DNA of 60,004 nt from Sphingobacteriia bacterium 24-36-13 (lineage in GTDB: Bacteria; Bacteroidota; Bacteroidia; Chitinophagales; Chitinophagaceae). Each line of letters begins with the position of its first letter. Position 1 is the stretch's first letter. A program made the position numbers and the translations under genes. The notes under the pieces were generated by a model, which saw only the letters and a list, made by a program, of their open reading frames with translations, was not told the DNA's origin and searched no databases. The DNA is taken from contig NCHN01000019.1 of NCBI GenBank assembly GCA_002281875.1, positions 1 to 60,004 on the forward strand, in the 5' to 3' direction. Shown one piece after another: positions 8,615 to 18,574 of this stretch.

Positions 8615-9239
8615 CCCCCTTATTGAAAATTATATTGCTCAGTTTACGAGTCCTGAGCCAATTGAATTAGCAGAAGTAAATAAAGATACCGCAGCTAAGC
8701 ACCCACTAGCGCATATGATTAGTGGACATGTGCAAGGACAATTTTTAAGCATGATTTGCGCTATGCTTAAACCGAAGTACGTACTAGAAATAGGCACATT
8801 TACTGGTTACAGTGCCCTATGCATGCAAAGAACGCTTCCAATAGATGGCATGATACATACCATCGAAATTAGGCCCGAAGATGCCGATACGGCTGCTGAA
8901 AATTTTAGCAAATTGAATGCAAATAAGCAAATAACTTTGCATGTAGGCAACGCTAAGGAAATCATTAATCAACTCCCCTACCAATGGGATCTTGTATTTA
9001 TTGATGCCGACAAAACAGGCTATATCGATTATTATGAAATGGTTGTTCCTCTCTTAGCAAAAGATGGGATTATTATAGCGGACAATGTATTGTTTCATGG
9101 GCAAGTATTAGAAGAGCCTTTAAAAGGAAAAAACGCCAAAGCTGTGCACGCATTCAACCAGCATGTGCAGGAAGATCCAAGAACAGAACAAGTGATGTTA
9201 TCTATCAGAGATGGATTAACCATCATCAAAAAGAAATGA
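8601..9239 (+). CDS. SAM-dependent O-methyltransferase (CCoAOMT/TrmR-like)
   Basis: A class I methyltransferase of the caffeoyl-CoA/catechol O-methyltransferase family (212 aa). The SAM-binding motif I is VLEIGTFTGYSALCM near residue 60; the metal-binding acidic motif FIDADKTGYIDYYE lies near 134-147; and IIADNVLFHG follows near 161-170. Bacterial members include TrmR, which methylates 5-hydroxyuridine in tRNA, as well as small-molecule enzymes; sequence alone does not decide. It overlaps the symporter by 14 nt and the following glucosaminidase by 4 nt. Confidence 0.88.
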   Translation: MELISPLIENYIAQFTSPEPIELAEVNKDTAAKHPLAHMISGHVQGQFLSMICAMLKPKYVLEIGTFTGYSALCMQRTLPIDGMIHTIEIRPEDADTAAENFSKLNANKQITLHVGNAKEIINQLPYQWDLVFIDADKTGYIDYYEMVVPLLAKDGIIIADNVLFHGQVLEEPLKGKNAKAVHAFNQHVQEDPRTEQVMLSIRDGLTIIKKK

Positions 9240-10306
9240 GTAAAATGAAATTGATTGTAACCATTGTTGGGCTAATCCTATTTTTTCAACTAAATGCACA
9301 GAATAGTAAAACTGTTGCATACATTGATCAATACAAAGAAATTGCCATCAATGAAATGATTCGTTCAGGAGTTCCAGCCGCCATTACACTTGCTCAAGCT
9401 GTACTTGAATCTCAATCAGGAGAAAGTGATTTAGTAAAAAGATCCAACAATCATTTTGGCATAAAATGCAAACCAGAATGGACCGGTGCGCGAACTTTTC
9501 ATGATGACGATGCAAAGGGGGAATGCTTTAGGGTATATGACCATCCCGAAGCTTCATTTAAAGACCATTCCGACTTCTTAAGAACCAGGGCCCATTACCA
9601 ATTCTTATTTTTATTGAGTCCAACAGATTCAGAAGCCTGGGCTAAGGGATTAAAGAAAGCGGGCTATGCAACTGCTCCTACTTATCCTCAAAAGCTCATT
9701 AAAATAATAAAAGACTACCAATTAGATCAATATAACACGATTGCATTGGCTAGGATAAAAAATCCAGTAGCTCCTATCAACGAAACCATACCAACTATTT
9801 CATCAACGGCCGAAAAAATAAGTGTTACTATTCAAGAAAAAGAAGCTGACGCAGAAACTACAGAATCTGAAACTTATATACCCAATTCAAAAAAGAAAGA
9901 TGAGCAGCAAAACAATAAATATGGTCATCTAAATTACCCGGAAGGTTTATTTACCATTAACAATACAGGTGTATTACTTGCAAAGTCTGGAACATCTTTG
10001 CTTGCTATTGCCAATCAATACAATATCTCTTTATCCAAGTTGCTTTCATATAACGAAATGAATGAAGTAGATATACTTAAAGAAGATCAGCTCATTTATG
10101 TTGAAAGAAAACAAAAAAAAGGAGCGCAGGATTTTCATATTGTAAAGAAGGGGGAAACACTAAATGAAATTTCACAATTAACCGGGGTTAGATTAGAAAG
10201 TATTTTATTGTACAACAAATGGAATAAATCTACCCTTCCAACTCCTGGCAGCAAAGTATATTTAAAAAGCCCCACCGAAGCCAAATCAAATCCAAACAAA
10301 AAATAA
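9236..10306 (+). CDS. Secreted glucosaminidase (GH73-type) with LysM repeats
   Basis: A predicted peptidoglycan hydrolase. The N-terminus has a signal peptide with cleavage near QLNAQ. A mannosyl-glycoprotein endo-beta-N-acetylglucosaminidase-like domain spans about residues 25-165, with ITLAQAVLESQSGESDL carrying the expected catalytic Glu, then NNHFGIKC and the YATAPTYPQKL stretch. A low-complexity linker (about 175-235) leads to two LysM modules (about 255-290 and 303-347) for cell-wall binding. It acts in the periplasm on glycan strands. The ATGA start overlaps the methyltransferase stop; ATG at 9245 is an alternative start. Confidence 0.9.
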   Translation: MSKMKLIVTIVGLILFFQLNAQNSKTVAYIDQYKEIAINEMIRSGVPAAITLAQAVLESQSGESDLVKRSNNHFGIKCKPEWTGARTFHDDDAKGECFRVYDHPEASFKDHSDFLRTRAHYQFLFLLSPTDSEAWAKGLKKAGYATAPTYPQKLIKIIKDYQLDQYNTIALARIKNPVAPINETIPTISSTAEKISVTIQEKEADAETTESETYIPNSKKKDEQQNNKYGHLNYPEGLFTINNTGVLLAKSGTSLLAIANQYNISLSKLLSYNEMNEVDILKEDQLIYVERKQKKGAQDFHIVKKGETLNEISQLTGVRLESILLYNKWNKSTLPTPGSKVYLKSPTEAKSNPNKK

Positions 10307-10308
10307 GC

Positions 10309-10851
10309 ATGTCTAATATCACTTTGTTTAATAAAACATTTGAGCCCTATTTACCTGAATCATTAATTCAAGAAAAAATTAAGGAATTAGGAGAAATCAT
10401 CAGCAAAGAATACGAAGGAAAGCGGCCCTTATTCATTGGAGTTTTAAATGGGTCATTCATGTTTGCTGCTGATTTATTTAAACAAATTAGTATTGAAGCA
10501 GAAATCTGTTTTATTAAATTGGCTTCCTATAAAGGAACCAAATCTACAGGCAATGTAATAACTGCAATAGGCTTAGATACAGATATTAGAGATAGGCATT
10601 TAATCTTATTAGAAGATATTATTGATACTGGCAAAACCATGAATGAGTTTATACCTCAATTGTATCACCAGCAACCCGCATCCATTAAGATGGCGGTTTT
10701 ATTGCATAAACCAGATGCAACCATTTACCCAGTTCAAATTGACTATTGTTGTTTTAGTATTCCTGACCGATTCGTATTAGGATACGGACTAGACTACGAT
10801 GGGTTTGGTAGAAACCTAAAAGAAATTTACCAGCTAAAAGAAAGTGAATAG
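10309..10851 (+). CDS. hpt: Hypoxanthine phosphoribosyltransferase
   Basis: A purine-salvage enzyme converting hypoxanthine or guanine plus PRPP to IMP or GMP in the cytoplasm. At 180 residues it has the normal bacterial length. The PRPP-binding loop LLEDIIDTGKTMNEF lies near residues 100-114, and the flexible-loop pattern SYKGTKSTG near 74-82. The C-terminal FVLGYGLDYDGFGRNL matches the family's conserved end. It is 2 nt from the upstream glucosaminidase stop and overlaps the downstream vWA gene by 8 nt. Confidence 0.95.
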   Translation: MSNITLFNKTFEPYLPESLIQEKIKELGEIISKEYEGKRPLFIGVLNGSFMFAADLFKQISIEAEICFIKLASYKGTKSTGNVITAIGLDTDIRDRHLILLEDIIDTGKTMNEFIPQLYHQQPASIKMAVLLHKPDATIYPVQIDYCCFSIPDRFVLGYGLDYDGFGRNLKEIYQLKESE

Positions 10852-12595
10852 ACTATTTATCATATTGTCTTTACTATTTTACACAACTACTATTGGTGCT
10901 CAATATTATTTAAGAGGGGAAATAAAAGACAACCGAGGCAAAAAGCTAGAAGGAGTCACTATTCAGATAAAGTCAAAAGGAATAATACCATTCTACAGCG
11001 GGAAAGATGGAGACTTTGGCATTCCGCTTAACAAATCAGAAGATAGTATTTATTTGTCACTTGCAGGTTATGAAAACGCCCGCTTATTGGCAAATACCAA
11101 CCTATTCCAGCAGATTGTTTTAGAAATGTTGCCCAGTACTGCTCGACTGTATCAGAAAAATTTGTCGTCTGATATTACCAACTTAAAGCGCGAAGAAACC
11201 ATGCAATATGTAGGCATGGGCGAAAGTTACAGTGGATTAATTGAAAACGGATTTATTAAAACTGATCAATACCCGCAAACCGGCTTTTCATTAAATATTG
11301 ATAAAGCAGCTTATAGTAATATTCGAAGATTTCTAACAAATGAAATGTTTGTTCCTTTAGATGCGGTAAGAACAGAGGAAATGCTGAACTATTTTTCGTT
11401 TGAACATCCAAACAAAAATACCACTCCACAGTTTTCGATGGAGTCGATGGTTACCGATTGCCCCTGGAATTCAAATAACCAATTAGTTTTAGTAAAAGCA
11501 TTTGCACCAAAATTAAACCTGGAAAAAATTCCTCCAAGTAATCTTGTTTTTTTAATTGATGTATCTGGATCAATGGATCATCCCAATCGATTACCCCTAT
11601 TACAATCTGCATTTAAACTACTAACTGCCAACTTACGTAATATCGATACAATTAGTATTGTAACTTATGGAGGCAATGTTTCCATTGCATTATATCCAAC
11701 CAGTGGTGCAGATAAACAAGCAATCAATACCGTTATCGATTCATTAAGTGCCAATGGTGATACCCCTGGTGAAAACGCCATTAAAGTAGCATACAATTTA
11801 GCCAAAGGAAGTTTCATTAAAGGTGGAAATAACCGGGTCATTTTGGCCACAGATGGCGATTTTAATGTAGGACAAAGAACAGAGAAAGAGCTAGAAGACC
11901 TAATAGTGAACTACAAAGAATATGGAATTAGTTTAACCTGTTTAGGCGTTGGCATGGGCAATTATAAAGACAGCAAATTAGAAACCTTATCTAAAAAAGG
12001 CAATGGCAATTTCGCATATATTGATCAAGTAGCAGAAGCGGAGAAAATACTGGTTAAAGAATTCACTTCTACCCTTTTTTCTGTTGCAAAAAACACCATT
12101 TTACAAATTGAATTCAACAAAGAAGCCGTACTATCTTATCGACTAATTGGTTTCGATAATAAAAAAGATGCCATTGCAGATAGTTCGGCAAAACTATTGG
12201 GTGGTGAAATTGGAAGCGGGCATGTATCGCTTGCACTATTTGAAATTGAGCTTGGTAATAAAGAGGTCCTCCATAAAATAGCAGAAATTAAAATTGCTTA
12301 TGAATCTGCAATAACCCCATCTTCAGAAGTCCAAACATTTCCACTAGAAAACAACTACCAACCAATTCATCTAGTTGATTCTGCCAGCCGGAGAGCAATT
12401 GCGATAGCTGCATATGCGGGCATGCTTAGAAAGTCCAGATTCCTGAAAGACTTCACTTATAGTAACTTAGTTTCATTGGCATTAACTGCATGTAATCCGC
12501 AGCATCTAGTCCAAAATGAATTACTGTATTTGATTCAGAAAGCAGATAAATTATACAACCCTTCTACGAAAAGGAAAAAAAATCGAAACAACTAG
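10844..12595 (+). CDS. von Willebrand factor A-domain protein with carboxypeptidase-regulatory-like N-domain
   Basis: A secreted or surface protein of 583 aa. The start codon is GTG, overlapping hpt by 8 nt. A signal peptide ends near TIGAQ; a CarboxypepD_reg-like beta-sandwich (about 22-105; GEIKDNRGKKLEGVTI) follows, then the vWA-associated N-terminal region. The vWA domain (about 228-410) has an intact MIDAS motif DVSGSMD and the conserved ATDGDFNVG. The C-terminal third resembles the DUF3520 region found in YfbK-type proteins. A role in metal-dependent protein binding at the envelope is inferred; the partner is unknown. It ends the overlapping operon chain and is convergent with the next gene. 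Confidence 0.85.
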   Translation: MNRLFIILSLLFYTTTIGAQYYLRGEIKDNRGKKLEGVTIQIKSKGIIPFYSGKDGDFGIPLNKSEDSIYLSLAGYENARLLANTNLFQQIVLEMLPSTARLYQKNLSSDITNLKREETMQYVGMGESYSGLIENGFIKTDQYPQTGFSLNIDKAAYSNIRRFLTNEMFVPLDAVRTEEMLNYFSFEHPNKNTTPQFSMESMVTDCPWNSNNQLVLVKAFAPKLNLEKIPPSNLVFLIDVSGSMDHPNRLPLLQSAFKLLTANLRNIDTISIVTYGGNVSIALYPTSGADKQAINTVIDSLSANGDTPGENAIKVAYNLAKGSFIKGGNNRVILATDGDFNVGQRTEKELEDLIVNYKEYGISLTCLGVGMGNYKDSKLETLSKKGNGNFAYIDQVAEAEKILVKEFTSTLFSVAKNTILQIEFNKEAVLSYRLIGFDNKKDAIADSSAKLLGGEIGSGHVSLALFEIELGNKEVLHKIAEIKIAYESAITPSSEVQTFPLENNYQPIHLVDSASRRAIAIAAYAGMLRKSRFLKDFTYSNLVSLALTACNPQHLVQNELLYLIQKADKLYNPSTKRKKNRNN

Positions 12596-12601
12596 TTTGA
12601 G

Positions 12602-13633
12602 TTATCCTGCTTTCATTACTTTGAATTTTCCTACAATTGCTGTTGCATAATTTTCTGCCGCTTTTTTAGCTGCGTTTTTATAGTTTTCTTTGGTAGTAGT
12701 AACCACTAAAGGTGTTCTTTTCAAAGCTTCAGATTTGTGAAACAATGATTGCAACACCGTCTTTTTCTTCACTTTTTCCTCATTTTCTTCCATAGCAGTT
12801 GCATAAGGTACTCCTGCAGGTATATCAGACTTAACAACCCAAGTTTCTGCTTGTTCTTTATTATTACTTAATAAACTGGAAGAATTGGTTATAACAATAT
12901 CTGCTAAAGCATTGTGCTTTGCAGAAAAAGAAGCGGTTGTACTTGCACCAACTCCAAAACTATTACCCTGAGAACTACGAACACTAGATCCTCCTTGAAT
13001 GTCAAGATCTACGAAATCTAAAACAATATTAGCAAAAAAAGTAGGTGCCCCAATAGCATCACACATTTTAGAATTACTTTTCATTTTCAAAAAAGCAAAT
13101 CCCATACCATTTGATATTTGACCTCCTCTAAATGCATTATATGTAACAGATGCATCTTCGTCATTCGACTCTGTCTTAGGAAATTCATTTGCATTGTCTC
13201 CTGCATTTTTAAAAAAATCAGTAGATTCAATATTACTCCAAGCAACGGTATCAATTCCATTTTCCTTCAGTTTCCGTTGTAGTGTATAATAAAAATGATT
13301 GGTGATTTCCTGATAGTCTTGAGGTCCCATTTCTTGATCAGAAAAATTTAAAAATGCAGTTGAAGATGCTGTTCTAGATCCAGCAGAAGATTTTCCTAAT
13401 AACCCTTGTTTCTTTGCACTAATATTAAGTTTTGCAGTAGAAACTGTTTTAAATTTTATACTAACCTGGGCAATTCCAAGTTTTTCTACTTTTGGAGATA
13501 CTCTTGGTTTTCCAAAAGTTCCACCTACCTGAATATCAATTGCATCAGCTAAGGCTTTTTCCATATCAGCATTTTGTGCTTTAGCTTGATAAGTAAAAAA
13601 AAGAACTGCTAAGAGTAAAATTTTGGAAGACAT
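12602..13633 (-). CDS. Hypothetical secreted protein (343 aa)
   Basis: I do not recognise the family. A clear signal peptide ends near YQAKAQ. The mature protein mixes beta-like segments with Ser/Gly/Thr-rich stretches (SSVRSSQGNSFGVGAST around residues 218-234) and a Lys/Ala-rich C-terminal helix (ENYKNAAKKAAENYATA). A periplasmic or surface location is likely. It is the last gene of the minus-strand run containing a histidine kinase and response regulator. An 11-bp hairpin lies directly before its start codon. It is convergent with the vWA gene with only 6 nt between stops. Confidence 0.7.
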   Translation of the reverse strand: MSSKILLLAVLFFTYQAKAQNADMEKALADAIDIQVGGTFGKPRVSPKVEKLGIAQVSIKFKTVSTAKLNISAKKQGLLGKSSAGSRTASSTAFLNFSDQEMGPQDYQEITNHFYYTLQRKLKENGIDTVAWSNIESTDFFKNAGDNANEFPKTESNDEDASVTYNAFRGGQISNGMGFAFLKMKSNSKMCDAIGAPTFFANIVLDFVDLDIQGGSSVRSSQGNSFGVGASTTASFSAKHNALADIVITNSSSLLSNNKEQAETWVVKSDIPAGVPYATAMEENEEKVKKKTVLQSLFHKSEALKRTPLVVTTTKENYKNAAKKAAENYATAIVGKFKVMKAG

Positions 13634-13634
13634 G

Positions 13635-13668
13635 ATTGTTTATTTTTATCAAAAATGAAATAAACAAT
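13635..13668 (-). promoter_or_regulatory. 11-bp inverted repeat abutting a start codon
   Basis: ATTGTTTATTT and its perfect reverse complement AAATAAACAAT flank a 12-nt loop. On the minus strand the 3' arm ends one base before the ATG of the secreted orphan, so an RNA hairpin would sit over the ribosome landing site. It could equally be a DNA operator. Confidence 0.5.
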
Positions 13669-13709
13669 AGATCTTAACAATAGAACATTTGTACTAATAT
13701 TAGCCTTAG

Positions 13710-14372
13710 CTAAACCCATTTATACTTGTGTGCAAGTTGAATAGCTTGAGCCTTAGAATGAACATGTAATTTTTCGTAAATTTTTCTCGTGTGAGCCCTT
13801 ACAGTAAAAGGACTGATAAAAAGTTGTTTAGCTATTTTTTTATAGTCTAAACCTTCAACCATCAATTTTAAAATATCAATTTCACGCTCACTTAATATCT
13901 CCGTCTCTCGCTCTTTTAATTGCTTTGCTATTCCAGGCATATTTTTCAACCACAACAAGGTTTTTCTTGCAATAGCAGGGCTCATTGGTGCGCCATTAAA
14001 CGATAAAGCTTCCTGAATCGCTTCTCCTAAATCTACTGCGGTATCTTCTTTTAATAGATACCCCACTGCTCCTGCTTGGATAGCTTCAAATATTTTATCA
14101 TCATCATCAAAAATACTTAGGACTAAAAAAACGGTTGATGGGTATTGAACGGAACCAATTGTTATCGCATCAATTCCATTCATCTGCGGCATATCAACAT
14201 CCATTAGAATAATCTGTGGAAGTTGATCCCCTTCAAGTAATCTCATTTTCTCTAGAAAGTCTATACCATTATTGGCCTCTAAAACAATACAAGCATCTGC
14301 CAATGCAGCTATTTTTTGTTTTACAATGGTGCGATTAATTGCCTTATCATCTACAATACCAATTCGTATCAT
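13710..14372 (-). CDS. LuxR/NarL-family response regulator
   Basis: The protein is 220 residues. The receiver domain occupies about 1-120, with acidic pair DD at residues 8-9, phospho-acceptor Asp in ILMDVDMPQMNG near residue 56 and conserved Lys in YLLKEDTAV near 108. The C-terminal LuxR-type helix-turn-helix (about 150-215) has the family pattern LSEREIDILKLMVEG, then FISPFTVRAHTRKIYEKLHV. It lies 48 nt downstream of a membrane histidine kinase with HisKA_3-type chemistry, the usual partner of NarL-type regulators, so the two probably form a cognate pair. Targets are unknown. Confidence 0.93.
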   Translation of the reverse strand: MIRIGIVDDKAINRTIVKQKIAALADACIVLEANNGIDFLEKMRLLEGDQLPQIILMDVDMPQMNGIDAITIGSVQYPSTVFLVLSIFDDDDKIFEAIQAGAVGYLLKEDTAVDLGEAIQEALSFNGAPMSPAIARKTLLWLKNMPGIAKQLKERETEILSEREIDILKLMVEGLDYKKIAKQLFISPFTVRAHTRKIYEKLHVHSKAQAIQLAHKYKWV

Positions 14373-14420
14373 GTTACAAATATGGATTTTATATCAATCT
14401 TAAAAAATAGTTCATTTGAT

Positions 14421-17369
14421 TTATTTCTCAGCAACACAAATATTGATACCGCCCAATGATTCCCGACCTATTGATAAATCAAATTTTATTTCCTCGGCCC
14501 TTTTTTTCATATTAAAAATACCATTACCCGATGCTTCCATATGAAACGGAAAGCCTACGCCATTATCTTTTACAAACAATTTAATTATATCATTAGACAT
14601 AAACCCTATTATAATTTCCGTTGCAGAAGAATGTTTACAAGCATTTTGCAAAGCTTCTTGCATAATTCTAAATAAATTAAGTGATAATTCAGGAGTAAGC
14701 ACTCGCTCATTTTGCAAATCAGTTATAAAATTAACGGAGAGTTGAGGATAATGTTTTGCAATTTTTACTGCGTAATTTTTAAACCGATCGGTGAAATCTA
14801 CAATAGAAATTTTTTCATGATTCAATACCCAAATCGTCTCTCTTAAGTAATCCATAATGCTTTTAGCATAATCACTTAACCCATTTAATTCATCTGTATC
14901 GTTTGATTTTCCTTTTATTTGATCAATGCCTGCAATTAATGCTGTAGTATAAGCCCCGATATTATCGTGTAAATCTCTGCTTATTCTGGTTCGCTCATCT
15001 TGTATTTTTTGTTGTACTTGAGCAAACTTCTGTTGTTTATATTTATTTAAAAAAATGATCGTCCATGCTGTTACTACATTCAGTAAAATAATCATCAAAA
15101 CCCAAAACCAAGTAGTCTGCCAAAAAAACGGATGTATCTCTATATAAAGTTGCTCTATTGGAGCATTGACCAATTTTTGCGGCAATTGGGCTGCTCTTAC
15201 TTCTAAACGTATGTTTTTAGAAGGCAAGTTTGAATAAGTAATTTTACTTTCTTCAGACAATAAATACCAGTTGGTATCAAGTCCAACCATTCTATATTGA
15301 TAAAATATTTTTTCTGGCTGAAAAGCTTCCTTTAAAGCAAATTCAAAACTGATTGTTTTGAATCCCGCATTTAGTTGAAGCTTAGAGAAATTCGTTTCTA
15401 CATTTTGCCCATCTACTTTTACTTCATTTATTCTAGCTAACACATTTTTTTCATTAATAAAATAATTGTCAGCGTCAATAACAACTAACCCTAATGAACT
15501 AGCAGCTAAAATTTGTCCTTTATCATTTTTCGAAAGCCCACCAAGAAAATAATCAGCAGTTAATATTCCATCATTGGTTGATAAAGTGTAAAATTGGTTT
15601 TGCTTACGATTAAAAATATTAATTCCAGTACTACTCGTTACCCAAATTCTATTTTGTTTATCTTTTGTAATTCCAGTAATAATATTTCCACTTAAACCAT
15701 TGGCAGTTGTATACTGTTTAAAACCAGTATTAGTGTATTTATAAACCCCATTACTTAATGTGGCTATCCAAATATTTCCTTCCGCGTCTTCCTCACATCC
15801 TGTAATGATTGTTCTGCTGATTTTATCTTCTTTTTTAGCGCTTGAAATAGAAAAAAGCAATGCTAAATTTTTACTATATACATCAATACCTAGATTCTTA
15901 GAAACCCAAATTTGCTTTTGTACATCTTCAAAAAAGGATAAAATATATTTTCCAGTATTTACTTTGTTTTTTGTGAAATCCACAAAAGGTATCCAACTAT
16001 TATCAGCTGTATACACAAAAAAACCAGATTCAGTAGCTAAATAGATCCTACCGGAACTGTCACAGAACAAATTCAGCACTCCTTCTAATTTTAGATCCGA
16101 ACCTCTATTTGAGAAATTGTTGATTTGCCTTCCAAGTAAATTGAAAACATAGATTCCTTCTCGATCAACAGCAACCCAAACATTATTACTATTATCAATA
16201 GTAATTGCACTTATTTTTTTATTGTCAAAATAAGACTTAGAAGGGCTTTGTTTATCATTTATCAAATTAAAAAAAAATAAACCCTTTGAAGTAGCTACCC
16301 ATCTCTTTTTATTTACTTCAACAGCCTTTAAAACCGTTGCTCCAAACTCATTAAAATCAGTAATGCTAAAATTATTGAATGATAGATTATGAAAAGACAA
16401 CCCGCCATTAGCCGTTCCTACCCACAAATTACTTTGTTTGTCTTGATAGGTGCAGAGAATACTACTACCTTGTACTCCAATTGTTTCAACTCGAATTAAT
16501 TGAAACCCATTCTTGGTTTGACTAATTTGATATAAGCCATTATCCGTACTTACCCAACCCTTACCATCCTTAGTAAAATAAATTTGATTAATAGCTGCTT
16601 GTAGTTCAACTATCTGTTTTTCCCATTTACGAGTAATTGTGTTGAAAAAAGCGATTCTACCGTTCTGCTCTGATGTATAACAATAAAGTATTTGATTTGA
16701 GTCAATTTCAAATTTTAGTTGGTCAATACTAAAGTCTACAAAGGGAAAATCATAAAATATTACTTTAGAAGTATTAATATTTGAATAACATTTCTCAATT
16801 GTACAGAGTTTCTTTTTTTTGAAATTAAAACCCCATAGGTTTTCATTTTCATCTATTACTGCAAAAACAAATGGATTTGCTATAGTGTCTAGAGCAACAA
16901 CTTCACCTTTTTTATTTATAAAACCTTTACGATTATTTTTTGATAAAAAAATTCTGCCCGCATTATCCTTAATTAATTTTGAATAGGGACTATTAATAAA
17001 ATTTTTCTCTTCCGTTGTTAAATAATAACGGCTAAACTTACCGGTCTGTTTATTAAGTTTATTTAGCCCATTTCGAGTACCAACCCACAAAAAACCTTTA
17101 TTATCCTCTTCAATAGAAAGTACAAACTGGTCACTCAGTGTAGTTGAATCAAGTGAGTTTGCTCGATATTTTTTAAATGATTTCCCGTCAAAACTATTTA
17201 ATCCATCTTGTGTACCAATCCATATTAAACCATCTCTATCTTGAAAGATACAGTGAACACTATTTTGAGAAAGGCCATCTGATACATTGTAATTAATAAA
17301 TCTATACTGAGCATTTGTATTTACAAATGATAATAATAACAAGATGGTATTTACAAAATAATATTTCAA
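14421..17369 (-). CDS. Two-component sensor histidine kinase with beta-propeller sensor
   Basis: A 982-residue membrane sensor. The start is TTG (no in-frame ATG before an upstream stop), giving a signal peptide ending near TNAQ. About ten Reg_prop-type repeats (for example GLIWIGTQDGLNSFDG, SNLWVGTANGGLSF, GNIWIATLSNGVYKY) form a periplasmic propeller up to about residue 640. A Y_Y_Y-like domain follows, then one transmembrane helix near 765-785. The cytoplasmic kinase is HisKA_3 type (RISRDLHDNIGAYT) with HATPase motifs MQEALQNACKHS, VKDNGVGF and GNGIFNMKKRAEE. Unlike hybrid HTCS proteins it lacks receiver and HTH domains; the separate regulator downstream supplies them. It begins 17 nt after dnaJ. 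Confidence 0.92.
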   Translation of the reverse strand: MKYYFVNTILLLLSFVNTNAQYRFINYNVSDGLSQNSVHCIFQDRDGLIWIGTQDGLNSFDGKSFKKYRANSLDSTTLSDQFVLSIEEDNKGFLWVGTRNGLNKLNKQTGKFSRYYLTTEEKNFINSPYSKLIKDNAGRIFLSKNNRKGFINKKGEVVALDTIANPFVFAVIDENENLWGFNFKKKKLCTIEKCYSNINTSKVIFYDFPFVDFSIDQLKFEIDSNQILYCYTSEQNGRIAFFNTITRKWEKQIVELQAAINQIYFTKDGKGWVSTDNGLYQISQTKNGFQLIRVETIGVQGSSILCTYQDKQSNLWVGTANGGLSFHNLSFNNFSITDFNEFGATVLKAVEVNKKRWVATSKGLFFFNLINDKQSPSKSYFDNKKISAITIDNSNNVWVAVDREGIYVFNLLGRQINNFSNRGSDLKLEGVLNLFCDSSGRIYLATESGFFVYTADNSWIPFVDFTKNKVNTGKYILSFFEDVQKQIWVSKNLGIDVYSKNLALLFSISSAKKEDKISRTIITGCEEDAEGNIWIATLSNGVYKYTNTGFKQYTTANGLSGNIITGITKDKQNRIWVTSSTGINIFNRKQNQFYTLSTNDGILTADYFLGGLSKNDKGQILAASSLGLVVIDADNYFINEKNVLARINEVKVDGQNVETNFSKLQLNAGFKTISFEFALKEAFQPEKIFYQYRMVGLDTNWYLLSEESKITYSNLPSKNIRLEVRAAQLPQKLVNAPIEQLYIEIHPFFWQTTWFWVLMIILLNVVTAWTIIFLNKYKQQKFAQVQQKIQDERTRISRDLHDNIGAYTTALIAGIDQIKGKSNDTDELNGLSDYAKSIMDYLRETIWVLNHEKISIVDFTDRFKNYAVKIAKHYPQLSVNFITDLQNERVLTPELSLNLFRIMQEALQNACKHSSATEIIIGFMSNDIIKLFVKDNGVGFPFHMEASGNGIFNMKKRAEEIKFDLSIGRESLGGINICVAEK

Positions 17370-17386
17370 ATCATAATATCAATAGG

Positions 17387-18559
17387 CTAACTAAAAGCTT
17401 CCTTAACTCTATCAAAAAAGCTTTTTTCTCCTTTAGCAGGATTGGGTTTAAAGTTACCGCTTGAATTAAATTTCTCCAAAGCTTGTTTTTCTTCTGCACT
17501 TACACTTTGAGGTGTCCAAACATTCACATTAATTAGTTGATCGCCTCTATGATAACCTTGTACTTCAGGGAATCCCTTTCCTTTTAACCTGAATATCTTT
17601 CCGCTTTGTGTGCCTGCTGGAATTTTAATTTTTGCCCTGCCGTCTATAGTTGGAACTTCTACTTGTGTTCCAAATACTGCGTCAGGAAAAGAGATATATA
17701 AATCATAAGCAACATTTAAACCATCTCTATGAAGCTCTTCATGTGATTCTTCTTCAATTTGAATAATCAAGTCTCCATTAGATCCACCTCTTTCGCCCGC
17801 GTTCCCTTTACCGCTCATGCTCAATTGCATTCCTTCTTGAACACCAGCTGGTATTTCAATACTGATGGTCTCTTCTCCATATACACGTCCTTCACCTTTA
17901 CAAGAACCACATTTTGATGTAATAGTTGTACCCTCCCCATTACAGCTCGGGCAAGTAGAAACAGTTTGCATTTGCCCTAGGAAAGTACTAGTAACTTTTC
18001 TTACTTGTCCAGATCCTCCACAAGTAGAACAAGACTGTGTACTGTTTTTATCTTTAGCACCACTGCCTGTACAAGTAGTACAAACAACATGCTTTTTTAC
18101 TTTTACATTCTTCGTAACTCCTTTGGCAATTTCTTCGTAGTTCAACTTTAGCTTGATGCGCAAGTTAGATCCTCTTGTTCCACGTTGTCTTCCACCGCCA
18201 CCACGCTGTCTGCCGCCACCGCCAAAGAAACTTCCAAACATATCATCGCCAAAAATATCTCCGAACTGGCTGAAAATATCGTCCATATTCATGCCTGCAC
18301 CACCACCATAGTTTCCACCACCACCAGTTCCAGGACCAAACGCAGCATGACCGTAACGATCATATTTGGCTTTCTTATCAGCATCACTCAATACTTCATA
18401 AGCTTCTGCCGCTTCTTTGAACTTTTCTTCTGCTGTTTTATCTCCTGGATTTCTATCAGGGTGAAATTGCATGGCTGTTTTGCGGTAAGCCTTTTTTATT
18501 TCATCCGCTGATGCAGATTTAGATACCCCTAGTATTTCGTAAAAATCTCTTTTTGCCAT
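17387..18559 (-). CDS. dnaJ: Chaperone protein DnaJ
   Basis: An Hsp40 co-chaperone that stimulates DnaK ATPase and delivers clients. The 390-residue protein is a full type I DnaJ: J domain (1-70) with HPD in [11 protein letters not shown], a Gly/Phe-rich linker (about 75-130, unusually Gly/Arg-rich near [15 protein letters not shown]), four CxxCxGxG zinc repeats ([32 protein letters not shown]) between about 155 and 230, and the C-terminal substrate-binding domains. It follows grpE by 15 nt in one operon; dnaK is not in the window. Confidence 0.97.
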   Translation of the reverse strand: MAKRDFYEILGVSKSASADEIKKAYRKTAMQFHPDRNPGDKTAEEKFKEAAEAYEVLSDADKKAKYDRYGHAAFGPGTGGGGNYGGGAGMNMDDIFSQFGDIFGDDMFGSFFGGGGRQRGGGGRQRGTRGSNLRIKLKLNYEEIAKGVTKNVKVKKHVVCTTCTGSGAKDKNSTQSCSTCGGSGQVRKVTSTFLGQMQTVSTCPSCNGEGTTITSKCGSCKGEGRVYGEETISIEIPAGVQEGMQLSMSGKGNAGERGGSNGDLIIQIEEESHEELHRDGLNVAYDLYISFPDAVFGTQVEVPTIDGRAKIKIPAGTQSGKIFRLKGKGFPEVQGYHRGDQLINVNVWTPQSVSAEEKQALEKFNSSGNFKPNPAKGEKSFFDRVKEAFS

Positions 18560-18574
18560 AAAATTTAAATTGGA

